Made by a program: the position numbers and the translations under genes. Under the pieces are notes generated by a model that did no database searches, was not told where the DNA came from, and saw nothing but the letters and a program-made list of their open reading frames with translations. Of a stretch of 30,325 bases of DNA, positions 22,503 through 30,285 are shown piece after piece; position 1 is the first letter of the stretch; each line of letters starts with the position of its first letter. The DNA comes from a virus, in IMG/VR virus record IMGVR_UViG_3300030390_001570, positions 16,457-46,781 of that record; one strand, 5' to 3'.

Positions 22503-22530
22503 TTGACAAAAATTATAAAACTCCTATATA
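22503..22530 (+). promoter_or_regulatory. Strong sigma70-like promoter before 22561 gene
   Basis: Consensus TTGACA (22503-22508) is followed after 16 bases by TATATA (22525-22530). A GAGGA ribosome site (about 22546-22551) lies ahead of the ATG at 22561. The 60-base gap exists only here in the block, consistent with a dedicated promoter for the next two genes, which are ended by the terminator at 23947-23977. Confidence 0.72.
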
Positions 22531-22560
22531 TCTTTGATATGAAAGCGAGGAATATAAACT

Positions 22561-23106
22561 ATGTCAATTAACTTAAGAGAAGACGCTCCGGATCAGAGCA
22601 ATATAATCGATCCAAAAAAACTATCTGAAGAAGTTGAAAAATTAGTATCAATTCAAAAACAGATAAAATCCAACGAAGATAAAATAAAAGATTTAAAAGA
22701 AGACGAGAAACATTTTAGTACAATCGTTATTCCAAAATTAATGGAAGAGATGAATCTAAAAAGTTTAAAATTACAAGATGGTTCTGAACTGTCTGTAAAA
22801 AAAATCTTCAGCACCACTATGAAAGCGGATAGAAAAGGTGAGTGCGTACAATGGCTTCGAGACAACGGTTTGGGTGATATTATAAAAAATAATATTACAG
22901 TATCATTCGGTCGTGACGAGGAAACCAAGGCTGCAGAATATGCTACCCTTGCAAAGGGACAGGGCTATGAACCTACTCAAGAAGAGAAGGTTCACCCGTC
23001 CACTTTAAGAGTAGTGATGGAGGAAGTTCATACCAAAGGTAAAGAAATTCCTGCTGATCTATTTTGGACGTTTGACGGAAGTCAGACTAAAATAAAAAGT
23101 AAGTAA
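22561..23106 (+). CDS. Coiled-coil phage protein of replication block, unknown function
   Basis: 181 residues. Residues about 18-65 form a charged coiled coil (KKLSEEVEKLVSIQKQIK, EDKIKDLKEDEK). Then comes IPKLMEEMNLKSLKLQDGSE, a two-strand segment, and ECVQWLRDNGLGDIIKNNI. The end is PADLFWTFDGSQTKIK. This order (helix, L-x-x-x-x-L-x-DG-x-x-(I/V)-x-(V/I), WLR-x-x-G-x-x-x-(I/L)-I-K-N) is familiar from podovirus and siphovirus replication regions, always next to a protein like the one at 23135. The pair may act together on single-stranded DNA, but I know of no proof. A good promoter and GAGGA precede it. Confidence 0.75.
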   Translation: MSINLREDAPDQSNIIDPKKLSEEVEKLVSIQKQIKSNEDKIKDLKEDEKHFSTIVIPKLMEEMNLKSLKLQDGSELSVKKIFSTTMKADRKGECVQWLRDNGLGDIIKNNITVSFGRDEETKAAEYATLAKGQGYEPTQEEKVHPSTLRVVMEEVHTKGKEIPADLFWTFDGSQTKIKSK

Positions 23107-23134
23107 CATTAAACGATAACCCAATAGGATATAT

Positions 23135-23920
23135 ATGAGTACAGAAAGTACAATCGTTAAGAAAGATAATGCAGGAGCATTATCAACAATCAACCTAAGA
23201 GCAGACTCTGGTAAAGGAACTGAAGAGATGCAATCAAGTGATAGGTCAACACCTATCTTGAAAATCCTTCATCAATTATCTCCAGAATGCAATTCAAGAA
23301 GTGCAAAGTATGTTGATGGCGCTCAACCTGGAATGATTTATGCATCCAGTTTTGGTAGCTTAGTCAGCGGTGAGAAAGGTTTAGATATAATTGTATCTCA
23401 CTTTCAAACTAGGTACCCTGAATGGCAAGAAAGAGGAGATAGTACTGCTGCACCAGTAGGTACACACCTTAACCCACCAGCAGATGCTGTTGAGGAAAAA
23501 GGTGGTAGATATAGATTATCTAATGGTAATTATGTAGAGAAAACTATGTATTTCTACGTGATAGCTATTTTAGAAAATGGATCTAGATCTGCTGTAATAC
23601 CTATGAGATCATCTAACTTAACTCCAGGTAGAGATTTGAATGATATGATTTCAAATTTAAGAATGGAAGATGACAAAGGTTCATTTCAACCTGCATCTTT
23701 TACAGCTGTGTTTAAATTAAAAACAGCAGGTAAAAGTTGGGGAGATAAGAACTGGCATGTGTATAAGCCTTCTTTTGTTAAGATGCTAAATGTATCTGAA
23801 ACTAAAGATGCTGAATTATATCAAGCAGGTCAAAAGCTACAAGCTGAAGTATCAAAAGGTTCTACACAACCTAAGTACGAAAAAGTTGAAGCTGATAAAA
23901 CCAAAAAAGATATTATCTAA
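23135..23920 (+). CDS. Putative single-stranded DNA-binding-like protein
   Basis: 261 residues. The central region (PILKILHQLSPECNSRSAKY, DGAQPGMIYASSFG, GLDIIVSHFQTRYPEWQERG, YVIAILENGSRSAVIPMRSS) follows a phage family commonly placed between a small coiled-coil gene and primase/helicase genes and often annotated as putative SSB. A beta-rich core, the charged C-terminal tail (KVEADKTKKDII) and position fit an ssDNA-binding role, but no classical OB-fold signature can be read with certainty. AGGA lies about 6-8 bases before the ATG. It shares the 22503 promoter with the upstream gene, and a strong terminator follows, so the two are probably made in excess over the enzymes downstream. Confidence 0.62.
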   Translation: MSTESTIVKKDNAGALSTINLRADSGKGTEEMQSSDRSTPILKILHQLSPECNSRSAKYVDGAQPGMIYASSFGSLVSGEKGLDIIVSHFQTRYPEWQERGDSTAAPVGTHLNPPADAVEEKGGRYRLSNGNYVEKTMYFYVIAILENGSRSAVIPMRSSNLTPGRDLNDMISNLRMEDDKGSFQPASFTAVFKLKTAGKSWGDKNWHVYKPSFVKMLNVSETKDAELYQAGQKLQAEVSKGSTQPKYEKVEADKTKKDII

Positions 23921-23946
23921 TCCCTCTGAGGGACATTTGCAAGTGG

Positions 23947-23977
23947 AAGTGGCGATGGGAGACTATCGCCACTTTTT
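23947..23977 (+). terminator. Intrinsic terminator after SSB-like gene
   Basis: A perfect 10-bp stem pairs AAGTGGCGAT (23947-23956) with ATCGCCACTT (23965-23974) around the 8-base loop GGGAGACT. The stem ends in Ts and three more follow, giving TTTTT. It is the clearest terminator in the window. A smaller hairpin (TCCCT/AGGGA, 23921-23933) sits just before it, directly after the stop codon. Confidence 0.85.
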
Positions 23978-24003
23978 AAAAAAACAAACTTTGACAGGAT
24001 TGT

Positions 24004-25623
24004 ATGAAAGATTATTCAAAATATTTTGAAGGCTTAAAAAGAAATTATGGTGTTTGTAAAACCAATGAAGGTTTTATAGATGCAGAGACAGGTAAAAAAA
24101 GATATCCACACGAATGGTCTGGTATTCCTGTCAGTGAATTAGATTACCAAGAACATCTAAAAGGAAACAAATCTATTGGAATTCAACCTTGTACTGATGA
24201 AGGTAAAGCAAGATTCGGTGCTATTGATGTAGATAAGTATCCAATAGATAGACAATTTTATTTAAAAATTATTGAAGAGAAAAATCTCCCAATAATTCCT
24301 GTCCTGTCAAAAAGTGGTGGACTACATTTATATGTGTTCACCACTGAATTTGTTAAGGCGAAAGAGATAAGGGAATTTTTGGAACAGGTTTTATTCTTAT
24401 TCAAACTACCTATCAATACAGAAATTTTTCCAAAGCAAACTACTCTTGGAGAGAATGCAGATGGAGAAAAAACAAATGGTAACTTTTTAAACTTACCTTA
24501 CAACAATATGTCTAGAAGAGCATTACTTCCTACAGGAGAAGAGATGGACTTAGATATGTTTATCAAAGTAGTTATTGCTAATGCTCAAACTAAAGAACAA
24601 TTAAAAAATATTAATGAGAGAATTGTTAAAGATGAGTTAACCGGTGGGGACAAAGAGTTTGATGATGGTCCACCATGTTTAGGAATATTAACTAAAGAAA
24701 TTATGAAAGATGGTAGAGATAGATTTTTATATAACTACATGGTCTTTGCTAAAAAGAAATATCCAGACAAGTGGCAAGAGAAAATTATAGAAGCAGCAAG
24801 AAAGTATTTTGAATTTGATAGTAATTGGACAGACATTCATGTTAATGCAAAAGTAAAAAGTTGGAGTAAAGATACTAAAGGACATACTTGTAATGATCCT
24901 TTAATAGCACCTGTATGTGTTAAAGCAGTGTGTGTAAAAAGAAAGTTTGGTATTATATCTGACAATAAACCTAGATGGCCTATGTTATCTGCATTACAAA
25001 AATTAAATATAAAACCTACACCTGAATGGTATTTCACAATAGAAAAAGAAAATGGAGAAACTAAACAGGTACATGCTAAAAATATTCATAAAATAGAAAG
25101 TCAAAAAGAATTAAGAGCAGTTATAATGGAGCAAGCTCACGTAGTTCCACCTCAAATAAAAGGTAATGACTTTCATGAAATTATAAAATCTTTATTTGAA
25201 GGAAATAAAATAGATGTTATTGAACCAGCAGAAGGTACAAATCCGTCTGACATATTAAGAAATCATTTATATAGATATTTAAATGAACCTGCAGCTAAAC
25301 AATACAGTTCATTTCAAAGTGGTAGACCTTTGTTAGATGATGACCATGCTTATTTTTTATTCACATCTTTCTATGATGATATCAAAACTTATGAATGGAA
25401 AGAGTCTTCAGCAAAAACATCTTTGATGATTAGAGATTTATTCCCAAGTAAGAAACCTGAAGATGAAGCTAAGTTTGATCATAGTAAAAGATTTCCAGGT
25501 AAAGATTCAAAAGGTAAAATATTTCCACCACTAAAAACTTTAAGAATACCTTTGAAGTTTTTTAAAAAAGATGAAGACGTTCATGAGATGGTAGAGTTTA
25601 AAAGTGAAGACGATATTATATAA
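24004..25623 (+). CDS. AEP superfamily primase/prim-pol
   Basis: 539 residues. Archaeo-eukaryotic primase motifs are visible: FGAIDVDKYP (71-80, D75 and D77 as the metal-binding DxD pair), SKSGGLHLYVF (102-112, the SGG-x-H motif) and NTEIFPKQ (138-145, third acidic/basic motif), followed by GNFLNLPY. The arrangement is like prim-pol domains of phage and TOTE-type primases. After the catalytic part comes TCN...APVCVKAVC...RKFGI (about 296-316), a likely zinc-binding Cys cluster typical of these primases. The C-terminal ~200 residues have no motif I can name. It would make primers (possibly also extend them) for the polymerase at 27295. AGGA precedes the ATG; the stop overlaps the next start (TAATG). 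Confidence 0.85.
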   Translation: MKDYSKYFEGLKRNYGVCKTNEGFIDAETGKKRYPHEWSGIPVSELDYQEHLKGNKSIGIQPCTDEGKARFGAIDVDKYPIDRQFYLKIIEEKNLPIIPVLSKSGGLHLYVFTTEFVKAKEIREFLEQVLFLFKLPINTEIFPKQTTLGENADGEKTNGNFLNLPYNNMSRRALLPTGEEMDLDMFIKVVIANAQTKEQLKNINERIVKDELTGGDKEFDDGPPCLGILTKEIMKDGRDRFLYNYMVFAKKKYPDKWQEKIIEAARKYFEFDSNWTDIHVNAKVKSWSKDTKGHTCNDPLIAPVCVKAVCVKRKFGIISDNKPRWPMLSALQKLNIKPTPEWYFTIEKENGETKQVHAKNIHKIESQKELRAVIMEQAHVVPPQIKGNDFHEIIKSLFEGNKIDVIEPAEGTNPSDILRNHLYRYLNEPAAKQYSSFQSGRPLLDDDHAYFLFTSFYDDIKTYEWKESSAKTSLMIRDLFPSKKPEDEAKFDHSKRFPGKDSKGKIFPPLKTLRIPLKFFKKDEDVHEMVEFKSEDDII

Positions 25624-27056
25624 TGATTTATAAATACTATGGACCACCAGGAACTGGTAAGACCTACAAATTAATTAGTAGGGCTAAAGCTTATGCTAGG
25701 ACAGGTATACCTTTACATAAAATAGGATACTTTGCTTTCAGTAGAAAAGCAGCTGGAGAAGCAAAAAAAAGAATGCCCTCTGATGATAAAAATTTACCTT
25801 ACTTTCAAACTTTACATGCTTTTTGTTTTCATTTCTTAAAATTAAAAGAACAAGATATAATGCAGCCCTTTCATTATGAAAACTTTGGTAAAAAAATAAA
25901 TATAAAAGTTAAATACACAGACAAGTATAACAAAGACGAAGTAAATTTTTTAACTTGTGACAATCCTTACTTTCAAATCATTCATAAATCTATTAACAGA
26001 TGTACTTCTATCGAAGAAGAATACGATTTAAATGAACACAATGGTAAAGATATTAAGTGGGCTACTTTAAAATACATAAATGATAATTTAAAAAACTATA
26101 AAGAAAAAAAATCATTATATGATTTTAATGACATTGTAGATTTAACTATTAAGAAAAAAGATCACCCTGACTTTCCAACTTTTAAAGCTATATTTATAGA
26201 TGAAGCTCAAGATCTATCACCACTACAGTGGAAACTATTTGATGTATTAAAAACAAAAACAAAAGATATGTACTTAGCAGGAGATGATGACCAGGCTATA
26301 TTTGCTTGGGCTGGTGCAGATGTAGAGAGATTTATTAAAGAACCTGCAAAAGAAAGAGTTTTAAAGTATTCAAAAAGGATCTCTTTAAGGGTTCAGCAAG
26401 AGTCAGAGAAGCCTATTGAAAGAATTATGGGCATTCGTAAGCATAAAAACTATTTTCCTAGAGATTTTATTGGAGAATCTGATGAGATAGCTAACTTAGG
26501 TCAAGTAGATTTAACTCAAGGTAAATGGTTAATATTATCTAGAACCATATCCAGGCTTATGAAAATAGATGAAGAATTAAAAAAAAAAAATTTATTTTTT
26601 GAAACAAACAAAGGTAAAAGTTTTAAAGTATCTCTGTACAAGTCAGCTATGAATTATGATCTATGGACTAGAGGAAAAATTTTAGAAGATAAAGTTATAA
26701 AAGATATACAAGAATACACTGGAGAGGTTAAGTGGGATCATATGTTAAATTGGTATGATGCATTTAAATTAGCTGGTGAAAAAGAAAAATTATATATAAA
26801 AAATATGTTAGACAACGGAGAAAATTTAGATGAGCCAGCAAGAATTTGGTTGTCCACTATACATGCAGCCAAAGGTGGAGAAGAAGATAATGTAATTCTA
26901 TGTTTAGATATGGGAGATAAGATTCTTAAAGCAATTAAAAAGAGTCAAAACAAGCAAGATGAAGAACATAGAGTTTGGTACGTAGGAACCACTAGAGCAA
27001 GAAATAACCTATATAAATTAAAAGCAAAAATAAAACGTAAAGGATACCAGCTATGA
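25623..27056 (+). CDS. UvrD/Rep-like superfamily 1 DNA helicase
   Basis: 477 residues. SF1A motifs run in order: I GPPGTGKT (7-14), Ia FSRKAAGEAKKR (39-50), II DEAQD (193-197), III AGDDDQAIFAWAGAD (219-233), IV LSRT (305-308), V STIHAAKGGEEDNVIL (411-426) and VI WYVGTTRARNNLY (452-464). The length is compact compared with UvrD (about 720), meaning reduced 1B/2B domains, as in phage Dda-like enzymes. It probably unwinds DNA at the fork for the phage polymerase. It is coupled to the primase upstream by TAATG and to the next gene by ATGA, so primase, helicase and polymerase are made from one message. Confidence 0.93.
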   Translation: MIYKYYGPPGTGKTYKLISRAKAYARTGIPLHKIGYFAFSRKAAGEAKKRMPSDDKNLPYFQTLHAFCFHFLKLKEQDIMQPFHYENFGKKINIKVKYTDKYNKDEVNFLTCDNPYFQIIHKSINRCTSIEEEYDLNEHNGKDIKWATLKYINDNLKNYKEKKSLYDFNDIVDLTIKKKDHPDFPTFKAIFIDEAQDLSPLQWKLFDVLKTKTKDMYLAGDDDQAIFAWAGADVERFIKEPAKERVLKYSKRISLRVQQESEKPIERIMGIRKHKNYFPRDFIGESDEIANLGQVDLTQGKWLILSRTISRLMKIDEELKKKNLFFETNKGKSFKVSLYKSAMNYDLWTRGKILEDKVIKDIQEYTGEVKWDHMLNWYDAFKLAGEKEKLYIKNMLDNGENLDEPARIWLSTIHAAKGGEEDNVILCLDMGDKILKAIKKSQNKQDEEHRVWYVGTTRARNNLYKLKAKIKRKGYQL

Positions 27057-27298
27057 CACATAAAGATATGTTTGAAGATGCATTTCCACAAAATAAACAA
27101 ATCGGTGGATCACATTATAAGAAATTTAATATTCAACCTTATGAATTTATATCCAAGAACGACCTTTCTTTTTTTCAGGGGAATGTTATAAAATATGTTT
27201 GTCGCTATAAAAACAAATCGGGAATACAAGACCTTGAGAAAATAATTCATTATTGTGAATTACAAATTAAAACAATGAAAGACATTAATAAAAAATGA
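27053..27298 (+). CDS. DUF3310 family protein
   Basis: 81 residues. The pattern IGGSHYKKFNIQPYEFI (17-33), LSFFQGNVIKYVCRYKNK (38-55) and GIQDLEKIIHYCELQI (57-72) matches DUF3310, a small phage family often called nucleotide kinase-like. No Walker A motif is present, so kinase activity should not be assumed. It overlaps the helicase (ATGA at 27053) and the polymerase (ATGA at 27295), so it is embedded in the replication operon, consistent with a role in nucleotide supply or replication. Confidence 0.88.
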   Translation: MTHKDMFEDAFPQNKQIGGSHYKKFNIQPYEFISKNDLSFFQGNVIKYVCRYKNKSGIQDLEKIIHYCELQIKTMKDINKK

Positions 27299-29232
27299 TT
27301 TTACCTCAAACTGAATGGTTACTCCCTAAAGAATTTCCTGATCTAACAAAGCATAAAGAAATTGCTATTGATTTAGAGACAAGAGATCCAGATTTAAAGA
27401 GTAAGGGTTCAGGAGCCATTATAGGTAATGGTGAGATTGTAGGTATAGCAGTTGCCGTAGAAGGTTGGAAAGGTTATTATCCAATTGCTCATGAAGCAGG
27501 TCCTAACTTAGATCCTAAAAAAGTTATAGATTGGTTTACAAAAGTTTGTGAATGTCCGGCTACAAAAATATTTCATAATGCTATGTATGACGTATCTTGG
27601 ATACGTAATTTAGGTGTAAAAATTAATGGTTTACTTGTAGATACTATGATTGCATCATCTTTAATTGATGAAAATAGATTTTCATACACATTGAATTCAA
27701 TGTCATGGAAATATTTAAGTAAAGGTAAGAACGAAGCTTTACTAAACAAGGCAGCTAAGGAAAGAGGATTAGATCCAAAGGCAGATATGTGGAGACTTCC
27801 AGCTATGGAAGTTGGATCGTATGCAGAACAAGATGCAGTTTTAACTTTAGAACTTTGGCAGCAGTTAAAAAAAATAATGGCAGAACAAGATTTAGAAAAA
27901 ATTTTTAATCTGGAGACTGAGTTGTTTCCATGTCTTGTTGACATGAGGTTTTACGGTGTGAAAGTAGACGTTCAAAAAGCTCATACGTTGAAGACAGCAT
28001 TAGCATTAAAAGAAGAAAACTTAATCCACCAAATAAAAATAGAAACAGGAATAGACATTCAGTTAATGGCTGCAAGAACCATTGCACCACTTTTTGATAA
28101 ATTAAATTTAGAGTATTCCAAAACTGAGAAATCAGGTGAACCATCATTTACTAAAAACTTTCTTGTGAATCATAAACATCCAGTGGTTAGGATGATAGCA
28201 GAAGCTAGGAAAATAAACAAGGTTAGAACAACTTTTATAGATTCTATTATTAAACATGAACACAAAGGTAGAATTCATGCTGATATAAATCAAATTAGAT
28301 CTGATGATGGAGGAACTGTAACTGGAAGATTCTCATACTCTAATCCTAACTTACAACAAATTCCTGCAAAGGATCCGGAAACAGGCCCCTTGATTAGATC
28401 TTTATTTATTCCAGATGAAGGCTGCAAGTGGGGTACGTTTGACTACTCGCAACAGGAACCAAGGCTTGTAGCACATTACTCATTACAGTTTGAATTACCT
28501 TCTGTTAATACAATTGCAGATTCATATGAAAATGATCCTAATACAGACTTTCATAAGATTGTAGCTGAGATGGCGGAGATACCTAGATCACAAGCTAAAG
28601 TAATTAACTTAGGTCTTTTTTACGGTATGGGTAAAGCTAAACTTATGAATGAGTTAGATTTAACAAAAGATAAAGCTGAAGAATTATTTAAAAAATATCA
28701 TGAAAATGCACCTTTTGTAAAACAACTTACCAACAAAGCTATGAATGCAGCAGCTAGTAAAGGTGTAATTAAAACTATACTTGGAAGACGTTGTAGATTT
28801 CCTAAATATGAACCTGTACTTAGGGGCGATGATTGGGGAACTTATGTACCTGCAGAAGATGAAGAACGTATGAAAGAACTTCAAGATATGGGACCTGTAT
28901 TAAAAGATTTTGAAGAAAATATTATTAAAGATAAACAAGGTAAACCTAAGAAAAACTATTGGCATAAAAACCCAACAAGACGTGCCTTTACTTACAAAGC
29001 TTTAAATAAATTAATTCAAGGTAGTGCTGCTGATATGACTAAAAAAGCCATGGTAGAATTATACAAACAAGGATTATTAGCTCATATACAAATACATGAT
29101 GAGTTAGATTTTTCTGTTGAATCAGAAGAACAAGCAAAAAAAATAAAAAATATCATGGAAACTGCAGTTGATTTAGAAGTACCTAACAAAGTTGACTATG
29201 AATCTGGCCCTAATTGGGGTGAAATAAAATAA
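27295..29232 (+). CDS. polA: Family A DNA polymerase with 3'-5' exonuclease
   Basis: 645 residues. Proofreading exonuclease motifs: IAIDLETR (D26, E28), HNAMYD (D99) and YAEQD (Y176, D180). Polymerase motif A is FDYSQQEPR (382-390, catalytic D383), motif B RSQAKVINLGLFYG (431-444) and motif C HDE (601-603). The residue at the E. coli Pol I F762 position is Leu (L439). No 5'-3' nuclease domain is present, as in T7 gp5. Between motif B and QGSAAD (575-580) there are about 130 residues, against about 80 in E. coli Pol I, so an insertion of ~50 charged residues is likely around 505-560. This is the replicative polymerase of the phage, last in the overlapping primase-helicase-DUF3310 series. Confidence 0.96.
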   Translation: MILPQTEWLLPKEFPDLTKHKEIAIDLETRDPDLKSKGSGAIIGNGEIVGIAVAVEGWKGYYPIAHEAGPNLDPKKVIDWFTKVCECPATKIFHNAMYDVSWIRNLGVKINGLLVDTMIASSLIDENRFSYTLNSMSWKYLSKGKNEALLNKAAKERGLDPKADMWRLPAMEVGSYAEQDAVLTLELWQQLKKIMAEQDLEKIFNLETELFPCLVDMRFYGVKVDVQKAHTLKTALALKEENLIHQIKIETGIDIQLMAARTIAPLFDKLNLEYSKTEKSGEPSFTKNFLVNHKHPVVRMIAEARKINKVRTTFIDSIIKHEHKGRIHADINQIRSDDGGTVTGRFSYSNPNLQQIPAKDPETGPLIRSLFIPDEGCKWGTFDYSQQEPRLVAHYSLQFELPSVNTIADSYENDPNTDFHKIVAEMAEIPRSQAKVINLGLFYGMGKAKLMNELDLTKDKAEELFKKYHENAPFVKQLTNKAMNAAASKGVIKTILGRRCRFPKYEPVLRGDDWGTYVPAEDEERMKELQDMGPVLKDFEENIIKDKQGKPKKNYWHKNPTRRAFTYKALNKLIQGSAADMTKKAMVELYKQGLLAHIQIHDELDFSVESEEQAKKIKNIMETAVDLEVPNKVDYESGPNWGEIK

Positions 29233-29240
29233 TAAAATAC

Positions 29241-29269
29241 TTTTCCTATAAAACATTTTCTGATAAAAT
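29241..29269 (+). promoter_or_regulatory. Extended -10 promoter-like sequence before 29276 gene
   Basis: TGATAAAAT (29261-29269) is an extended -10 box (TG-n-TAAAAT), with a weak -35 (TTTTCC, 29241-29246) 17 bases upstream. The box ends six bases before the ATG at 29276. No Shine-Dalgarno sequence is present, so transcription would start at or next to the start codon. Support is moderate because of the AT-rich background. Confidence 0.45.
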
Positions 29270-29275
29270 ACCGGC

Positions 29276-29437
29276 ATGTTTGTAAAATGTAAAACTTGTG
29301 GCCATGGGTGTCACTGCGATGAAGATAAGATTGATTCAGGGCATTACTCACCTTTAATGGATATATGTGGATGTAAAAAATGTCTTCATGAAGCGGAAAA
29401 AGAAATTGAATACGAGGAGTGTTTATCATGTCAATAG
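29276..29437 (+). CDS. Small Cys-rich zinc-ribbon-like protein
   Basis: 53 residues starting MFVKCKTCGHGCHCDED and ending EECLSCQ. Nine cysteines (5, 8, 12, 14, 31, 33, 36, 49, 52) plus several histidines occur as C-x2-C, C-x-C, C-x-C-x2-C and C-x2-C pairs, pointing to one or two zinc sites. It overlaps the next gene by ten bases. Small zinc-binding phage proteins often bind nucleic acid or host proteins; no particular family can be assigned. The start is chosen because it is the first ATG after an extended -10 box and gives the cysteine pairs in frame. Confidence 0.68.
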   Translation: MFVKCKTCGHGCHCDEDKIDSGHYSPLMDICGCKKCLHEAEKEIEYEECLSCQ

Positions 29438-29727
29438 CAGAATTATTTAAGAAAAACTTTGTATTAGTACCTGTCATAGCATCCGTTCTTTTTGGAACAT
29501 TTACAGGCGTTAAATATATTGTCAATTTAACAGACACAATTAATTCTAATCAAACTCAAATAGTAAATCTTCAAAGAGATTTAACTGTAGCCCAAGAAAA
29601 ACTTACAGATCAAAACACAAGATTAACTTCTGCAGAATCTACGTGGCAGATGGCAGAGAATCTTTATCGACAGCTCGCCGATGAAGTACGGGAACATAGC
29701 TACGATATTAAGGATTTAAACAGGTAA
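29428..29727 (+). CDS. Membrane-anchored coiled-coil protein, spanin-like layout
   Basis: 99 residues from the ATG at 29428 (MSIAELFKKNFVLVPVIASV); a GTG three codons earlier is less likely because GAGGAG lies eight bases before the ATG. One hydrophobic segment (about 11-31) is followed by a polar coiled coil to the end (NSNQTQIVNLQRDLTVAQEK, EKLTDQNTRLTSAEST, DEVREHSYDIKDLNR). An N-terminal membrane anchor plus periplasmic coiled coil is the layout of inner-membrane spanins, but also of other small phage membrane proteins. The downstream gene encodes a secreted protein, which fits a membrane/envelope pair. The spanin idea is inference. Confidence 0.66.
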   Translation: MSIAELFKKNFVLVPVIASVLFGTFTGVKYIVNLTDTINSNQTQIVNLQRDLTVAQEKLTDQNTRLTSAESTWQMAENLYRQLADEVREHSYDIKDLNR

Positions 29728-29745
29728 TGTATGGAGACTCTCAGG

Positions 29746-30285
29746 ATGGATTACAGATTTACTGCACTATTAATTGTAATGTTTACACTTTTAACTTTGT
29801 TTGCAAAACCTGCGTATCCAAGAAACGAGTATTTAAATAATGGGACTAATAGCTGCAGAACTGGTGAAGTCGATGTTAGACTCCAAAAAGAAGACAGAAA
29901 CAACGACTATAGACATTTTAATAATGATAATAGTTATGATAATGATTCTGATAATGGTAGTATTAGCGTAACTTACAGACACTACATAGGTACAGCTTGC
30001 ACAAAAGAATTTAGACAAGTGCAGCAAGAGAACATGGAATTAAAACAACAATTAGAATTAATGAAAATGTGTGGTAGAGTTAACAGCAACCCTAGTCTTG
30101 CACAAAATGAAAACTTTAGATTATTGGTATCAAAGTGTACGGGTGTAACTCCAGTTAAATTAGATAACAGACCAGCAAATGGCAAAAGTAAATGGGATGA
30201 ATTAAAAGATAAATATAAAAAAGAAAACCCAAAACTTAAATTAATGGGTGATAAATTTTTAACATTACCTGTACCTAAAGAATGA
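29746..30285 (+). CDS. Secreted Cys-containing phage protein, unknown function
   Basis: 179 residues from the ATG at 29746, preferred over 29731 because GGAG lies nine bases upstream and the signal peptide then begins MDYRFTALLIVMFTLLTLFA. The AKPAYP that follows offers a signal peptidase site. The mature part has an Asn/Asp-rich stretch (RNNDYRHFNNDNSYDNDS), a helix (QVQQENMELKQQLELMKM) and four cysteines (SCRTGE, ACTKEF, MCGRV, KCTGVT) that could form disulfides in the periplasm. It follows a membrane/coiled-coil gene and may work with it at the envelope. No named domain recognised. Confidence 0.66.
   Translation: MDYRFTALLIVMFTLLTLFAKPAYPRNEYLNNGTNSCRTGEVDVRLQKEDRNNDYRHFNNDNSYDNDSDNGSISVTYRHYIGTACTKEFRQVQQENMELKQQLELMKMCGRVNSNPSLAQNENFRLLVSKCTGVTPVKLDNRPANGKSKWDELKDKYKKENPKLKLMGDKFLTLPVPKE

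Noticed and set aside
23991-24018. TTGACA as a promoter for the primase gene
   Set aside because: The matching -10 (TATTCA) is poor and would lie inside the coding sequence after the ATG at 24004; the AGGA just after it acts better as the ribosome site.
23790-24029. 79-codon + strand frame over the terminator region
   Set aside because: It overlaps the 3' end of the SSB-like gene in another frame, reads through the terminator hairpin and into the primase start.
27053-27298. Nucleotide kinase activity for the DUF3310 protein
   Set aside because: The label is used for the family, but no Walker A or other kinase motif is visible in this 81-residue protein.
27573-27944. 123-codon open frame on the - strand
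   Set aside because: Fully inside the polymerase exonuclease region, where the + strand motifs are unmistakable.
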